This document shows positions 32,210 through 41,176 of a stretch of 64,000 bases of DNA, in pieces. Location: positions 16,719 through 80,718 of the forward strand of contig DLRY01000025.1 in the NCBI GenBank assembly GCA_002500665.1. Reading direction: 5' to 3'. Numbering within the stretch: the stretch's first letter is position 1; every line of letters starts with the position of its first letter. The notes beneath the pieces are model-generated. The model made no database searches. It was not told the origin of the DNA and saw only the letters and a program-made list of their open reading frames with translations. This DNA comes from Opitutia bacterium UBA7876. Its GTDB lineage: Bacteria; Verrucomicrobiota; Verrucomicrobiia; Opitutales; Seribacteraceae. The position numbers and the translations under genes are program-made.

Positions 32210-35200
32210 CGTCCCTTAGATCAAGAATCATTTGATTCGAACCTGCCGACAAGGTAATTGGCTTGGACCAGACCACCCCCACTTGACCGAGCGTCGAAGC
32301 CCCTACGACGAAGTATTTCCCAGACTTCAGGTTGGCCAAGTTCGCCTTACCCACCGAATTGGTCTTGATTCGGGCCAAACTGGAAGTAGCCAAGGCATTG
32401 CGGATGGATGCGGCTACGCCTGGAAAACGATACCCTCTCTGCACGGAACGAGCCCACAACTCGGCGTAGGAATCTATATCCTGACGGCTCGGAATACGAA
32501 TCCGTGAGGATTTCATGACCGAATCGAGATCTTGCTGAAGAAGGAAAAACTCCGTGTAACCAGCGGGACGATTCTTATTGTTGAGAAATTGGACCTCGGC
32601 GCTCAACTGGAGGCTCGCCTTCCCTTTGGGTACGTTCTGCACGAAGGGAGTTACCGAGGATTCGGAGGGCACGATTCCTCCCAACGGTGTTGAGCGCGGA
32701 GAGAAGGGAGATCGCGATTGGGTGGAACGGGGAAAGGTCGGGACCTGCGGAGTATTACGGAAGGAGGTGGTAGGCACGGATACCTTGACGGATGATCCAC
32801 CGTCGCCCTTCTGCAGGATACGGATAGCTTCCCGGGCCGCCACAAGGGCATTCTCAAGAGATGAAATCCGGTCCCTCGCATTGGACAACTCCTTATTCAG
32901 CATACCAACCTTGATGTTGGCCGATTGGCCACGCTCAACCACAGCCTGCTTGATATCGCGAGCCTCGGACAATTGCTTGCGGAGATCCTCAACCTTGGCC
33001 CGTTCTTGGTCGAGTTGGATCTGGGCGGTAAGGTTTTGCTGGTTCAAGGCGTTGAGCTTCCTGTCTATCTGGTCTCTGCCAGGCATGGTGGTCATGGACT
33101 GCAGTTGATCCTGGAGCCTCTGGTTCTGGTCCCTCAGTCGGGTAAGCTCGGCAATTTGAGTATTGCTCAAGGAAGGAGGGGCCATGGTCGTGGGAGGAGT
33201 GGCAGGAGGAAGAGGGGCAGTCAGGCTTGGGATTCGCGAGGGTACGTTGCGAGCCATGGACTGGACCTGCCTCAGGTTGGTCTCAAGAGATGCAATTCTC
33301 TGGTTAGCCGTCTGGAGGTCACCTTGGGATCGTTGCAAATCCATCCGGGCCCTGCTCTCGGCATCCTTGGACGACTGGGCAATACCCTCAAGGCGAATGA
33401 CCTGGGCCCTGAGGGCTGCATTGTCCGGCGGGACTCCTGGAATACTTACCTGGGCTCGGGCCAGGTCGTCCCTCAAGGATGCGATTCGATTCTCTCTTTC
33501 ACCTAACTCGACCCTCAAGCTCGAGTTCTCCGATGACAGGGCTCCTATCCTGGATTGAAGGACGTCCAAGTCTTCCTTGGCCTTGGCGCGAGCAAGTTCA
33601 CCACCTTCTTCCTGAAGCCTACGGTTTTCTTCTTCTAGCAAGGCTAGCTTTTCCTTGATCCTGCCAAAGTCATCCATGGCGCTCTTGAACTCCTCGTTTA
33701 AGCGAGCGTTATCGGCTTGAGCGGCGGCCAACTCGGCCGTCATGCCCTCAGGAGCGGGATCCGTCATGCCCCTCGCGGCCAAAAGATCCTGCTGAAGAAG
33801 GAGCATTTCCTTTTGAATCTCTATAAAGCGAGGATCCGCCGCCATATCAAGAACGGGCTGTGGCTTTTCCTGGGTTAGCAATTCCTCCATTTCCTTGCGT
33901 AGGCTCTCGGAATTTCTCAAGGCCCGCGTAAGTTCGGCAACTCGAGCCTGGCCTTGTTGCTCGGCCATCTTGGCATTGGCAATGACCGCCTCCAGTTCCG
34001 GACTTTGCGTGGGATCGGCCGCCTCAATGGAAGCCAGCATGCTCTTTGTCTCCTCGAGCTCGGTTTGTATCTCGACGTTTTCGGCAACGGCTTCCTGCAA
34101 CTGCTTTTGCAGGGTAGCCAAGGCTTCGGTCGAAACAGGGTTTTCAAGGGATCCCTTGGCATCGGCAAGCTGCTTAGTGAGTCGATCGATCTCCCTCTGT
34201 AGCGTATCCCTCTCCTCCTGTGCAAGAGGACTGGGTATGACTGCAGGGTTAACGGCTGCCTTCTGAGCGTCCTCAAGTTTTTTCTGGAGTGTCTCCATCT
34301 CACCCGTGAGGGCCTTGGCGAGTTCAAGCTCCGCCTCCTTCTCATTCACTTGTTCCCTTGCGTCGTTAAGCTGTTTTTCCAGATCCGCCTCCTTAGCTTC
34401 TTTCTCTGCAAGAAGTTTCTTGATCGCATTGACTTCCTCTCCTCCAGGAGCAGTAATCTCATTTCCCTTGGGATCACCCGAAGCCAAGGCCAGCTGCTCT
34501 TCCAGCGCCTTGCGGCTTTCTCGCTCGACGTCTACCTTGTCCTGTAGTTCGGAAATCGTGTTCTGGGCTTCGGCCAGTTCTTCCTCCAGTTTGATAAAGT
34601 CTCCAAATTCCTTGGCCGGTTGCTCCACGACGACCTCCTTCTCAACGATCACTTCCTTTTCGACGATCTGGGGTTGAGCAGGCGACTGCTCCATGGCGGC
34701 AAGCTTTTCCATTGCGGAGGCAAGCTTGCCTTGGAGCTCGGCCTGTTTTCCTTTTTCCATGGCTACCGCCTCCTGAAGAGCAGATATCGTCTGATCGGCG
34801 CTTGCCAGGCTCCCCTCCAGGTCATCCATGTCCTTAGGGCTGATGGATGGAGCGGACTGGCCTGCGGCCTTGAGTTTATCGAGCGCATTCTTCAAATCGT
34901 TTTCGAGCAACTCGATCGTCCTGTTCTTGCCGGAAACCCCCTTCTCCAAGGCAGCCTGCAGTTCTTGGTTTTTGTTCTTGGCCTCGGCAAGCTCTTCCTC
35001 GATACCGACAAGCGAGGTAATCCCACTGTCCTCCGCCAGGGCCGCTCTTTGCTCCAGTTCGGCAACTTGAGCTTGGGAAGCCTGCAATTGTTCCCTCAAT
35101 TGGGCGTTTAGCTTTTGGAACCCAATTCCAGTTCCCTCACGCTGTTCCCTAAGCATGGCGATTTCAGCCTCCAAATCCTTGGTTTTTTGGCTTAATTGCG

Positions 35201-37709
35201 CCTTCTGGTCTTCGGACCTTTGGATATCGGCCATCTGGGTCTCCATGGCATTGGCGAGATCGGCCCTGAGGGTATCCACTTCCAAATTGACTTGCTCGGC
35301 TTCGTCCAGGCTCTCCTGAAGGACTTGAATCGTACCAAGGGCTTCCTGCAACTGGGATACCGCTTTCTCCGTCTCGAGAGAGCCACCCATGCCCGCCTTC
35401 TTCATGCGGGAAAGCTGCTCCCGGGTCACGTCCAGCTCATTCTTGAGGTCGAGCATCAACTCCTGCGAATTAGCCGAGAGGTCGGCTAAGTTCTCATCCT
35501 TGAGAATCAATTCCTTCCGGGTGTTTTCAAGCTGGTTCTCCAAGGCCTGAATCTTGCTTGTGGAATCCTTGTTCAGCTTATCCTTCTCCTCAAGGGCAAA
35601 AACCAGCTCGACCTTGGACTGGTTCAGCTCATCGCGGAGAGACTTGATGATTTGATCCATGCTACCGCTCTGCGAGTTTTGGGTATTCTTGGTCGTTTCA
35701 AGAACATCGTTCAGGTCCTTGAGCTGACCCGCGATCACCGTCACGACCTGAAGTTCTTCCTGGAGCTTTTTCTTTTCCTGTTCCACCTGCTGCAGATCCC
35801 GCTCCTTACCCTGCAGATCTATTTCCCGGCGGGCCAATTGGTCGAGGGCTCTCTTTTGCCTCAAGACGGCGGAATCGAGCTCAACCTGCAAGCCGTCTAT
35901 GACCTCGGTAGCCTTCGCCTGCTCTGCATCAAAGCGTTCGGAAAGGGCCTTGATGCGGGCCTCTGAACTAGCTAAGTCCTCCTCCATCTCGTTCACGAAG
36001 GGAATAGCGGGCAGCTTGCCGAGCGAAGCATCGCGAAGAGCGGACTGGGCAAGTTGGGCCTCCTCCTCGAGCCTCTGGATGGTAAGCGCGTCCTCAAACT
36101 CCCTCTTGGCAATGCTTTCCTTTGTCTTCGCAAAATCCATGAGAGTGGATTCGAGCTCGATCTTGGTAGCCGCCAACTCGTCCTCCAGCGCCGCCACCTT
36201 CTGCGTCAGGCTCTTGCGTTCCTCACGGTTCTCGGCACGCGCCTTGAGCAACTCCCTCTTAACGTCGTTCAGGTCGACCATCAGCTTATTGACGTATTCG
36301 GCCCGCGCCTTGCCACTAGTGAGGTCATCAGTGGTCTCGATCGAATTGCGCAACCTGTTGAGCTGTTCTTCCAAGACCTCCTTGTCCGCCAACTCTATTT
36401 GCATGCGGGTGACCTCACCGAGGGCTTTCTTGAGTTCTTCCTGCAGGTTTAGGTAGCTTTCCTGGGTCTTGTCCTTGGGGGCAGTTTGAGCCATCTGGAG
36501 AGCCCTCTTGGCTTGATCCAGTTCGCGTTGCATCGCAAGCAGTCGACCGGAATCCGCACCTGAACTGAAAGCGGCGGTACGGGCGTCATCCAGCTCGGTC
36601 CTGGTACGCTCCAGCTCATTCGTTACCGAACTGATCATGGCGTTGGACCGTTGCTGTTCCATCAAAAGAGTTTGGCGGGAAAGCCTGAGGTCTTCGCGAG
36701 CCTTCTGCAAATCATCCTCTAGACGGTTGATTTGCCTACTCACAGTCTGGGCAGTGGGAGGGCTTCCGTCTTCCGTCTTCCAGAGGGATTCTTTGGTCGT
36801 CTCGAGTTCGTCCACCAGCATTTGGCTCTCCTTCAGGCTGGCCTGAAGGGTTACGATTTCGCGGTAGGCCTTTCGCAAGTCTCCCTGCAGGCCCGCCGTG
36901 TCCGCGGAAAGTTCGGACTGGATGGACTTGGAGGTCGCCAGCTCGTTCTTGAGTCGGTCAATCACCTCCGAGGACCCATCGTCAAACTGGGGATCGACCT
37001 TGGATCCACCTACTTGACCGAAGGAGGGCTTGATGGAAGGAGTGAAACGGTTGGGCGTGGACCCGCTCGATGCGATGGTGGACCTTGGGTTGATAGGGGC
37101 CTTGGGGACGGCCAGTTCGACGAGTTCACCACTCTCTCTGGAAAGGGAATTCAAGCTGGCCAAGGCATCATTCTTGGCGTTACGGGAAAGCTGGGCCAGG
37201 GCCGCAAGCTCGTTCTCCGTCCGGATCAGGTTTTCCCGAAGCACCTCGAGCGCAGGCTTGGCCTCCTCAACGCGCCCGGCAAAATTATCATCGAGGTCCT
37301 TGTAGATCCCGGACGTCTCGATCAAGCGCCCCTCCACGGAGGCAAGACCTTTGACCGCTTCCTGGGAACGGGCCTTCCAGGCTGCCTCAACCGACTGAAG
37401 GTTGGCCTGAAGCCTGACCACAGCGGGATCCGAATTTCCCCGCACCGAGGAAACCTGAGAAAGGTTACCGGCTATGGCCTGTCTGCGGTCGGCGAAAAAA
37501 GCTGAGGATTGGTCCCTTTGCAGTTCCCTGGAGACGGCCGTGAGCCTGTCAATCTCCTGCGAAACGAGCTGGGACAGTTCCTCCGCCGTCATCGATTCTG
37601 TTTGGGTTTCCAGGCTGAGCTGACTGAAGGCAAGGGTTACGACCCCGAGCAGGAACAGGGGGACACCCAACCAGCCTTGTCTGCATACGGAAAGACAGGT
37701 AGATTTCAT
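32193..37709 (-). CDS. Giant exported coiled-coil protein
   Basis: A protein of about 1838 residues. A signal peptide (hydrophobic WLGVPLFLLGVVTLAFS) is followed by roughly 1600 residues rich in Glu, Lys, Gln, Leu and Ala with continuous heptad-like patterns, broken by short Pro/Ser-rich hinges (for example near SRIPSLTAPLPPATPP and PRSTQSRSPFSPRST). The last 142 residues are different: a helical part with SRQDIDSYAELWARSV, then beta-strands (ARIKTNSVGKANLANLKSGK) like a carboxypeptidase-regulatory or Ig-like domain. It should be a long periplasmic or surface rod with a globular end. I know no family. An ATG at 37721 is also possible. Confidence 0.85.
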   Translation of the reverse strand: MKSTCLSVCRQGWLGVPLFLLGVVTLAFSQLSLETQTESMTAEELSQLVSQEIDRLTAVSRELQRDQSSAFFADRRQAIAGNLSQVSSVRGNSDPAVVRLQANLQSVEAAWKARSQEAVKGLASVEGRLIETSGIYKDLDDNFAGRVEEAKPALEVLRENLIRTENELAALAQLSRNAKNDALASLNSLSRESGELVELAVPKAPINPRSTIASSGSTPNRFTPSIKPSFGQVGGSKVDPQFDDGSSEVIDRLKNELATSKSIQSELSADTAGLQGDLRKAYREIVTLQASLKESQMLVDELETTKESLWKTEDGSPPTAQTVSRQINRLEDDLQKAREDLRLSRQTLLMEQQRSNAMISSVTNELERTRTELDDARTAAFSSGADSGRLLAMQRELDQAKRALQMAQTAPKDKTQESYLNLQEELKKALGEVTRMQIELADKEVLEEQLNRLRNSIETTDDLTSGKARAEYVNKLMVDLNDVKRELLKARAENREERKSLTQKVAALEDELAATKIELESTLMDFAKTKESIAKREFEDALTIQRLEEEAQLAQSALRDASLGKLPAIPFVNEMEEDLASSEARIKALSERFDAEQAKATEVIDGLQVELDSAVLRQKRALDQLARREIDLQGKERDLQQVEQEKKKLQEELQVVTVIAGQLKDLNDVLETTKNTQNSQSGSMDQIIKSLRDELNQSKVELVFALEEKDKLNKDSTSKIQALENQLENTRKELILKDENLADLSANSQELMLDLKNELDVTREQLSRMKKAGMGGSLETEKAVSQLQEALGTIQVLQESLDEAEQVNLEVDTLRADLANAMETQMADIQRSEDQKAQLSQKTKDLEAEIAMLREQREGTGIGFQKLNAQLREQLQASQAQVAELEQRAALAEDSGITSLVGIEEELAEAKNKNQELQAALEKGVSGKNRTIELLENDLKNALDKLKAAGQSAPSISPKDMDDLEGSLASADQTISALQEAVAMEKGKQAELQGKLASAMEKLAAMEQSPAQPQIVEKEVIVEKEVVVEQPAKEFGDFIKLEEELAEAQNTISELQDKVDVERESRKALEEQLALASGDPKGNEITAPGGEEVNAIKKLLAEKEAKEADLEKQLNDAREQVNEKEAELELAKALTGEMETLQKKLEDAQKAAVNPAVIPSPLAQEERDTLQREIDRLTKQLADAKGSLENPVSTEALATLQKQLQEAVAENVEIQTELEETKSMLASIEAADPTQSPELEAVIANAKMAEQQGQARVAELTRALRNSESLRKEMEELLTQEKPQPVLDMAADPRFIEIQKEMLLLQQDLLAARGMTDPAPEGMTAELAAAQADNARLNEEFKSAMDDFGRIKEKLALLEEENRRLQEEGGELARAKAKEDLDVLQSRIGALSSENSSLRVELGERENRIASLRDDLARAQVSIPGVPPDNAALRAQVIRLEGIAQSSKDAESRARMDLQRSQGDLQTANQRIASLETNLRQVQSMARNVPSRIPSLTAPLPPATPPTTMAPPSLSNTQIAELTRLRDQNQRLQDQLQSMTTMPGRDQIDRKLNALNQQNLTAQIQLDQERAKVEDLRKQLSEARDIKQAVVERGQSANIKVGMLNKELSNARDRISSLENALVAAREAIRILQKGDGGSSVKVSVPTTSFRNTPQVPTFPRSTQSRSPFSPRSTPLGGIVPSESSVTPFVQNVPKGKASLQLSAEVQFLNNKNRPAGYTEFFLLQQDLDSVMKSSRIRIPSRQDIDSYAELWARSVQRGYRFPGVAASIRNALATSSLARIKTNSVGKANLANLKSGKYFVVGASTLGQVGVVWSKPITLSAGSNQMILDLRDAEWAE

Positions 37710-37758
37710 TGTTCCAAGCATGGGAACCGATCAACCGAAAGCAAGAACGGATTTCCAG

Positions 37759-37777
37759 CCTGATTTAGTCAATCAGG
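37759..37777. terminator. Hairpin between tRNA-Leu and the coiled-coil gene
   Basis: CCTGATT and AATCAGG form a perfect 7-bp stem with a 5-base loop. It lies about 50 bases before the coiled-coil gene and 60 bases after the tRNA-Leu 3' end on the same strand. A T7 run on the minus strand (37799-37793) precedes rather than follows it. It may end the tRNA transcript or fold in the leader of the next gene. Confidence 0.35.
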
Positions 37778-37836
37778 TAAAAGTTTCGGATCAAAAAAAC
37801 GATTGCTTGCCCAGGCTGAATGCTTCCGGAGATAAG

Positions 37837-37920
37837 TGCCCGAGGGGGGACTTGAACCCCCACGTCCTTTCGGACACCAGAACCTAAATCTGGTGCGTCT
37901 ACCAATTCCGCCACCCGGGC
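37837..37920 (-). tRNA. tRNA-Leu (anticodon UAG)
   Basis: Read on the minus strand, this 84-base cloverleaf has the acceptor stem GCCCGGG pairing with CTCGGGC, the D-arm TGGCGGAATTGGTAGACGC, the anticodon stem CCAGA-TTTAGGT-TCTGG with anticodon UAG at 37886-37884, a long variable arm with GTCCGAAAGGAC, and the T-loop GTTCAAGTC. The long variable arm and UAG anticodon mark a leucine tRNA. CCA is not encoded. It lies between the end of the nuo operon and the giant coiled-coil gene, all on the minus strand. Confidence 0.97.
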
Positions 37921-37995
37921 CGAGGAAGTTCAGAAATGAAGCAAAGGGTAAGGTAGGACAAGTCTATTTCTTTCCCCCTGTAGGGCGGCAGGAGA

Positions 37996-39540
37996 TTAGA
38001 AAACGTCGCCAAAGGGCCCTTGCCAGAACCCCAGGACAATGGACGCCACCGTTAGGAGAACGAGAACAACCTTCATGAAACCCGTTTTGGACAAGCCGGC
38101 CCAAGGATCGGGCGCATCCTCCACGTCTTCGAAGGAGGCGGGACGCGGCAAGGCTATGGCCCTCATCCAGCCGAAATAGTAGTAGATGGATATAACCACG
38201 CCAATAACCATTGCGGTCAGGGAAAGGTAGAGTTTGGCCTCATAGGCAACGCTGATCAAAAGCAACTTTGCGATAAAACCGGCGAAGGGGGGGATTCCAG
38301 CCAAGGAAGCGATCCCCGAAACCAGAACGAAACCGGCCCAGGGGCTTTTTTTGGCCAAGTCCTCGTAATGGGAGAACTCGTGCTCGTTCTCGTCGGGCAA
38401 GTCGGCAAGACCCATCACCCCGAAAACGCAGAAGGATGCGAGCAGGTAGACAAACAAATAAAAGAAAAGAACCCAGATCGCCCGGTCGTCGTCGCCGGCA
38501 AACTGCATGGAAGCCATGACTGCAACCAGCAGGTAACCAGCATGAGCGACCCCAGACAAGCCCAGCATCCGCTTGACGTTGCGCTGAGCGCAGGCGGCCA
38601 AATTTCCGAAGAAAATGGTAAAGGTGGCGACGAAGCCGAGCAGAGGCAGAAGGAACTCGCTCATACCCTCGAAGGGACCGTTCACGAGGTTTAGGAGGAC
38701 GAAGAAGCCCGCCGCCTTGGAAGAGACCCCTAGAAATGCCGTGATGGGCAGCGGGGATCCGTGATAGACGTCGGGTACCCAAATTTGGAAGGGAGCCGCC
38801 CCAACTTTGAAGGCGATGCCTGCAAGGATAAGGACGACTCCGGCACGGAGCATCAGGTTATCGGGGTTTTCACTCATCAGGTTGCCCAGATACTGGAAGG
38901 ATAGCGGATCCATGAACTCGTGCCCGGGGTAACTGGCTCCCCATGCCTCGGGGTTTGCTCCTACCCCGTAGAGAAGAACGATTCCAAAAAGAAGGAGAGC
39001 CGAGCTAAGAGCCCCGAAGATGAGATACTTGATCCCCGCCTCCAGCGACTTTGCGGAATCACGGTTGTAGGCAACGAGCGTATAAAAGCAAAGGGCGACC
39101 GTCTCGAGGGCAACAAAGAGCATCAGGAAGTGATTGCTCTGACAAAGGAGCATCAACCCAGCAGTGGCCAGCATCGTCAAGTGGTGAAATTCTCCGGATT
39201 TGAGCCCCTTGCGACAGAGGTAGCGATGGCCGATGATGGAGACAAGAAGGGATGAGAGGAGGAAAAAGCTTCTCATCACCTCCGCCTGCAGGCCTTGGCT
39301 GATCATATCGGAAAAGAAATTCAAGGCCGCGGAATGATGCCAAAAAAGATAGTCAAGCAAGTGACCGACGAACAGGACGGACTGGAAGAAGATGGCGATG
39401 ACCCCGGTTCTCCCGGAAGAAGAATCCTTCATCCCGAACAACTCGAGGCCAAGGATCATGATTGCGCCTAGGGCAAGGGACAACTCGGGCCAGATTCGGG
39501 CCCAATCGTTGGTCTCGTAGAATGGAAGGAGTTGTTCCAG
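37996..39540 (-). CDS. nuoN: NADH-quinone oxidoreductase subunit N
   Basis: A polytopic proton-pumping subunit of complex I, about 514 residues with 13-14 membrane helices, and the family motifs AGLMLLCQSNHFLMLFVALE and GVSSKAAGFFVLL. No ATG lies at the expected N-terminus. The region before 39540 overlaps nuoM and is not NuoN-like. A CTG codon at 39540 is preceded by GGAGG with 9-base spacing and gives a NuoN-like beginning (LEQLLPFYETNDWARIWPEL), so it is the likely start. The stop of nuoM lies just 1 base before it. It is the last gene of the operon. Confidence 0.9.
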   Translation of the reverse strand: MEQLLPFYETNDWARIWPELSLALGAIMILGLELFGMKDSSSGRTGVIAIFFQSVLFVGHLLDYLFWHHSAALNFFSDMISQGLQAEVMRSFFLLSSLLVSIIGHRYLCRKGLKSGEFHHLTMLATAGLMLLCQSNHFLMLFVALETVALCFYTLVAYNRDSAKSLEAGIKYLIFGALSSALLLFGIVLLYGVGANPEAWGASYPGHEFMDPLSFQYLGNLMSENPDNLMLRAGVVLILAGIAFKVGAAPFQIWVPDVYHGSPLPITAFLGVSSKAAGFFVLLNLVNGPFEGMSEFLLPLLGFVATFTIFFGNLAACAQRNVKRMLGLSGVAHAGYLLVAVMASMQFAGDDDRAIWVLFFYLFVYLLASFCVFGVMGLADLPDENEHEFSHYEDLAKKSPWAGFVLVSGIASLAGIPPFAGFIAKLLLISVAYEAKLYLSLTAMVIGVVISIYYYFGWMRAIALPRPASFEDVEDAPDPWAGLSKTGFMKVVLVLLTVASIVLGFWQGPFGDVF

Positions 39541-39541
39541 C

Positions 39542-41170
39542 TTATCTTTCCTCCGGCTCCAGAACCACAGGCGGGGATACCTGCAGGGGCGTGGTCTGGT
39601 TTGATTCTTCGCCACCCTGAGGGACGGGGCAGCATGGTGGCAGAAAAAGGGATAGGGTTGCGTGGTCGACCTTCGCATACCGATCCGTGATCTCCTTGTT
39701 GATCCGGTCGGATATCCCTCGTGGCCAGAGGCCAAGCAAGAGAAGAGCGGCGAGGATCAGACCCGCCGGCAGGGCCTCAGTCAGGCCAAGGTCACGGATG
39801 GGGTTCTTATTCTCATGGGCAGTAAGCTCTTCACTTTGGGGACCGAAGAAAATGCGGGCCACTGCCCGCAGACCGAAAACCGCTGAAAGAATGATTCCGA
39901 GGGCCGCAAGTCCGAGGAAAATCCTGTGAGAAGGCTGCTCGCCCAAGGAGAGAAAAACTCCGAACTCGCCCCAGAAATTCCCGAATCCAGGTAGACCGAT
40001 GGTAGCGAGCGATGCGGCCACGAAAAAGCAGGCCAGAATTGGGGTCTTCCCAGCCATACCTCCCATTTGCCCCATCTCGTAGGTGCCGCTGCGCCTCTGG
40101 ATCGATGCGGAAAGAAGAAACATCAAAGAGACCGAGAGGCCATGAGCCGCCATCAGCATGACGGCCGAACCAGCCCCAAGGGAGGAACAGACCCCAATGC
40201 CTAGGAAACAGTATCCCATGTGCATGACCGAGCCATAGCCAACCATGCTCTTCAGGTTGCCTTGGGCAATCGTCACCATGCCCACGAAGAGAACGTTGCC
40301 GAGGGCAAGCCAAAGAAGCCAAGGGCTCCAGAACAAGGCTCCTTCGGGCAAAAGCGGAGCCCCAATCTGGATCAGGCCATAGAGCCCGAATTTCTTGAGC
40401 ACGCCTGCATGCAGCATGGATACGGGCGTGGGTGCAGCCTCATATCCCCTGGGGGCCCAAGTGTGGAAAGGGAAAAGAGCGACCAGAATACCGAACCCAA
40501 GAAGGAGAAGTCCGAAAATCTTGGCCTGAGTCGAATCATGGAGGGCGATATCGGAAAGAGCTTGGGAAAGAGTGGGGAAATCGAACTTGGGGGCATCGAC
40601 CATGACGTTCAGGGCAACCAGTCCACCAAGCGAAACAAGAGCCCCGAGGGTAAGGTAGATCGTGATTTCCAAGGCAATGCCTCGTCGGTTGCGTCCACCC
40701 CATAAGCCGATCATTATGAAGGTCGGGATTAGGGCGAACTCATGGAAAAGGTAATAAAAGAACAAGTCGACGCTGGCGAACAGACCCATCAATCCCGACT
40801 GCATGAAGCAGAGCAAGGCAAGATAGAGTTTCAGCCTCTTAGCCCCGGAGAAGACGGCGGCCAAGCCCGCCGCCAAGCCTACGATGCCGGCCATTGCGAA
40901 AAGGGGCGAAGAAACGCCGTTGAGACCGAGGTGGAAAGTGATTCCAAGCTCCTGCAGGCCCATCTTCTCGTAGAGGATCTCGAAACAGTATCCGTCAACG
41001 GTTCCATCGAACTTGATGAACAGAAGGATGCCCGCCACACAGGGGAAACCGAAGCCGAGGCAAGCCAGTTTCACGACCCATTCGTCGTCCCTAACCCAAC
41101 CGGCAAAGAAGGAAAGGGAAACGGCGAGAGGAACGGCAATGGAGCCTAGCAGCAGAATTTGGTCAAGCAT
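39542..41170 (-). CDS. nuoM: NADH-quinone oxidoreductase subunit M
   Basis: A 542-residue antiporter-like membrane subunit of complex I with about 14 helices. Signatures include YLFHEFALIPTFIMIGLWGG (with the conserved Glu of helix 5), ALFPFHTWAPRGYEAAPTPV (conserved Lys position altered to Arg-Gly in this loop) and LHAGVLKKFGLYGLI. It is one of three proton channels of the membrane arm. The C-terminus has an extra polar tail (residues 505-542, Pro- and Gln-rich). It lies 6 bases after nuoL and touches nuoN. Confidence 0.95.
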   Translation of the reverse strand: MLDQILLLGSIAVPLAVSLSFFAGWVRDDEWVVKLACLGFGFPCVAGILLFIKFDGTVDGYCFEILYEKMGLQELGITFHLGLNGVSSPLFAMAGIVGLAAGLAAVFSGAKRLKLYLALLCFMQSGLMGLFASVDLFFYYLFHEFALIPTFIMIGLWGGRNRRGIALEITIYLTLGALVSLGGLVALNVMVDAPKFDFPTLSQALSDIALHDSTQAKIFGLLLLGFGILVALFPFHTWAPRGYEAAPTPVSMLHAGVLKKFGLYGLIQIGAPLLPEGALFWSPWLLWLALGNVLFVGMVTIAQGNLKSMVGYGSVMHMGYCFLGIGVCSSLGAGSAVMLMAAHGLSVSLMFLLSASIQRRSGTYEMGQMGGMAGKTPILACFFVAASLATIGLPGFGNFWGEFGVFLSLGEQPSHRIFLGLAALGIILSAVFGLRAVARIFFGPQSEELTAHENKNPIRDLGLTEALPAGLILAALLLLGLWPRGISDRINKEITDRYAKVDHATLSLFLPPCCPVPQGGEESNQTTPLQVSPPVVLEPEER

Positions 41171-41176
41171 GGCCGA

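Noticed and set aside
36732..37505. Plus-strand frame of 257 codons opposite the giant coiled-coil gene
   Set aside because: Its composition mirrors the coiled-coil codon bias on the other strand; the minus-strand reading has a signal peptide and heptads.
39541..39735. Upstream extension of nuoN to an ATG inside nuoM
   Set aside because: It reads the nuoM C-terminus out of frame and adds 65 basic, non-membrane residues absent from NuoN proteins.
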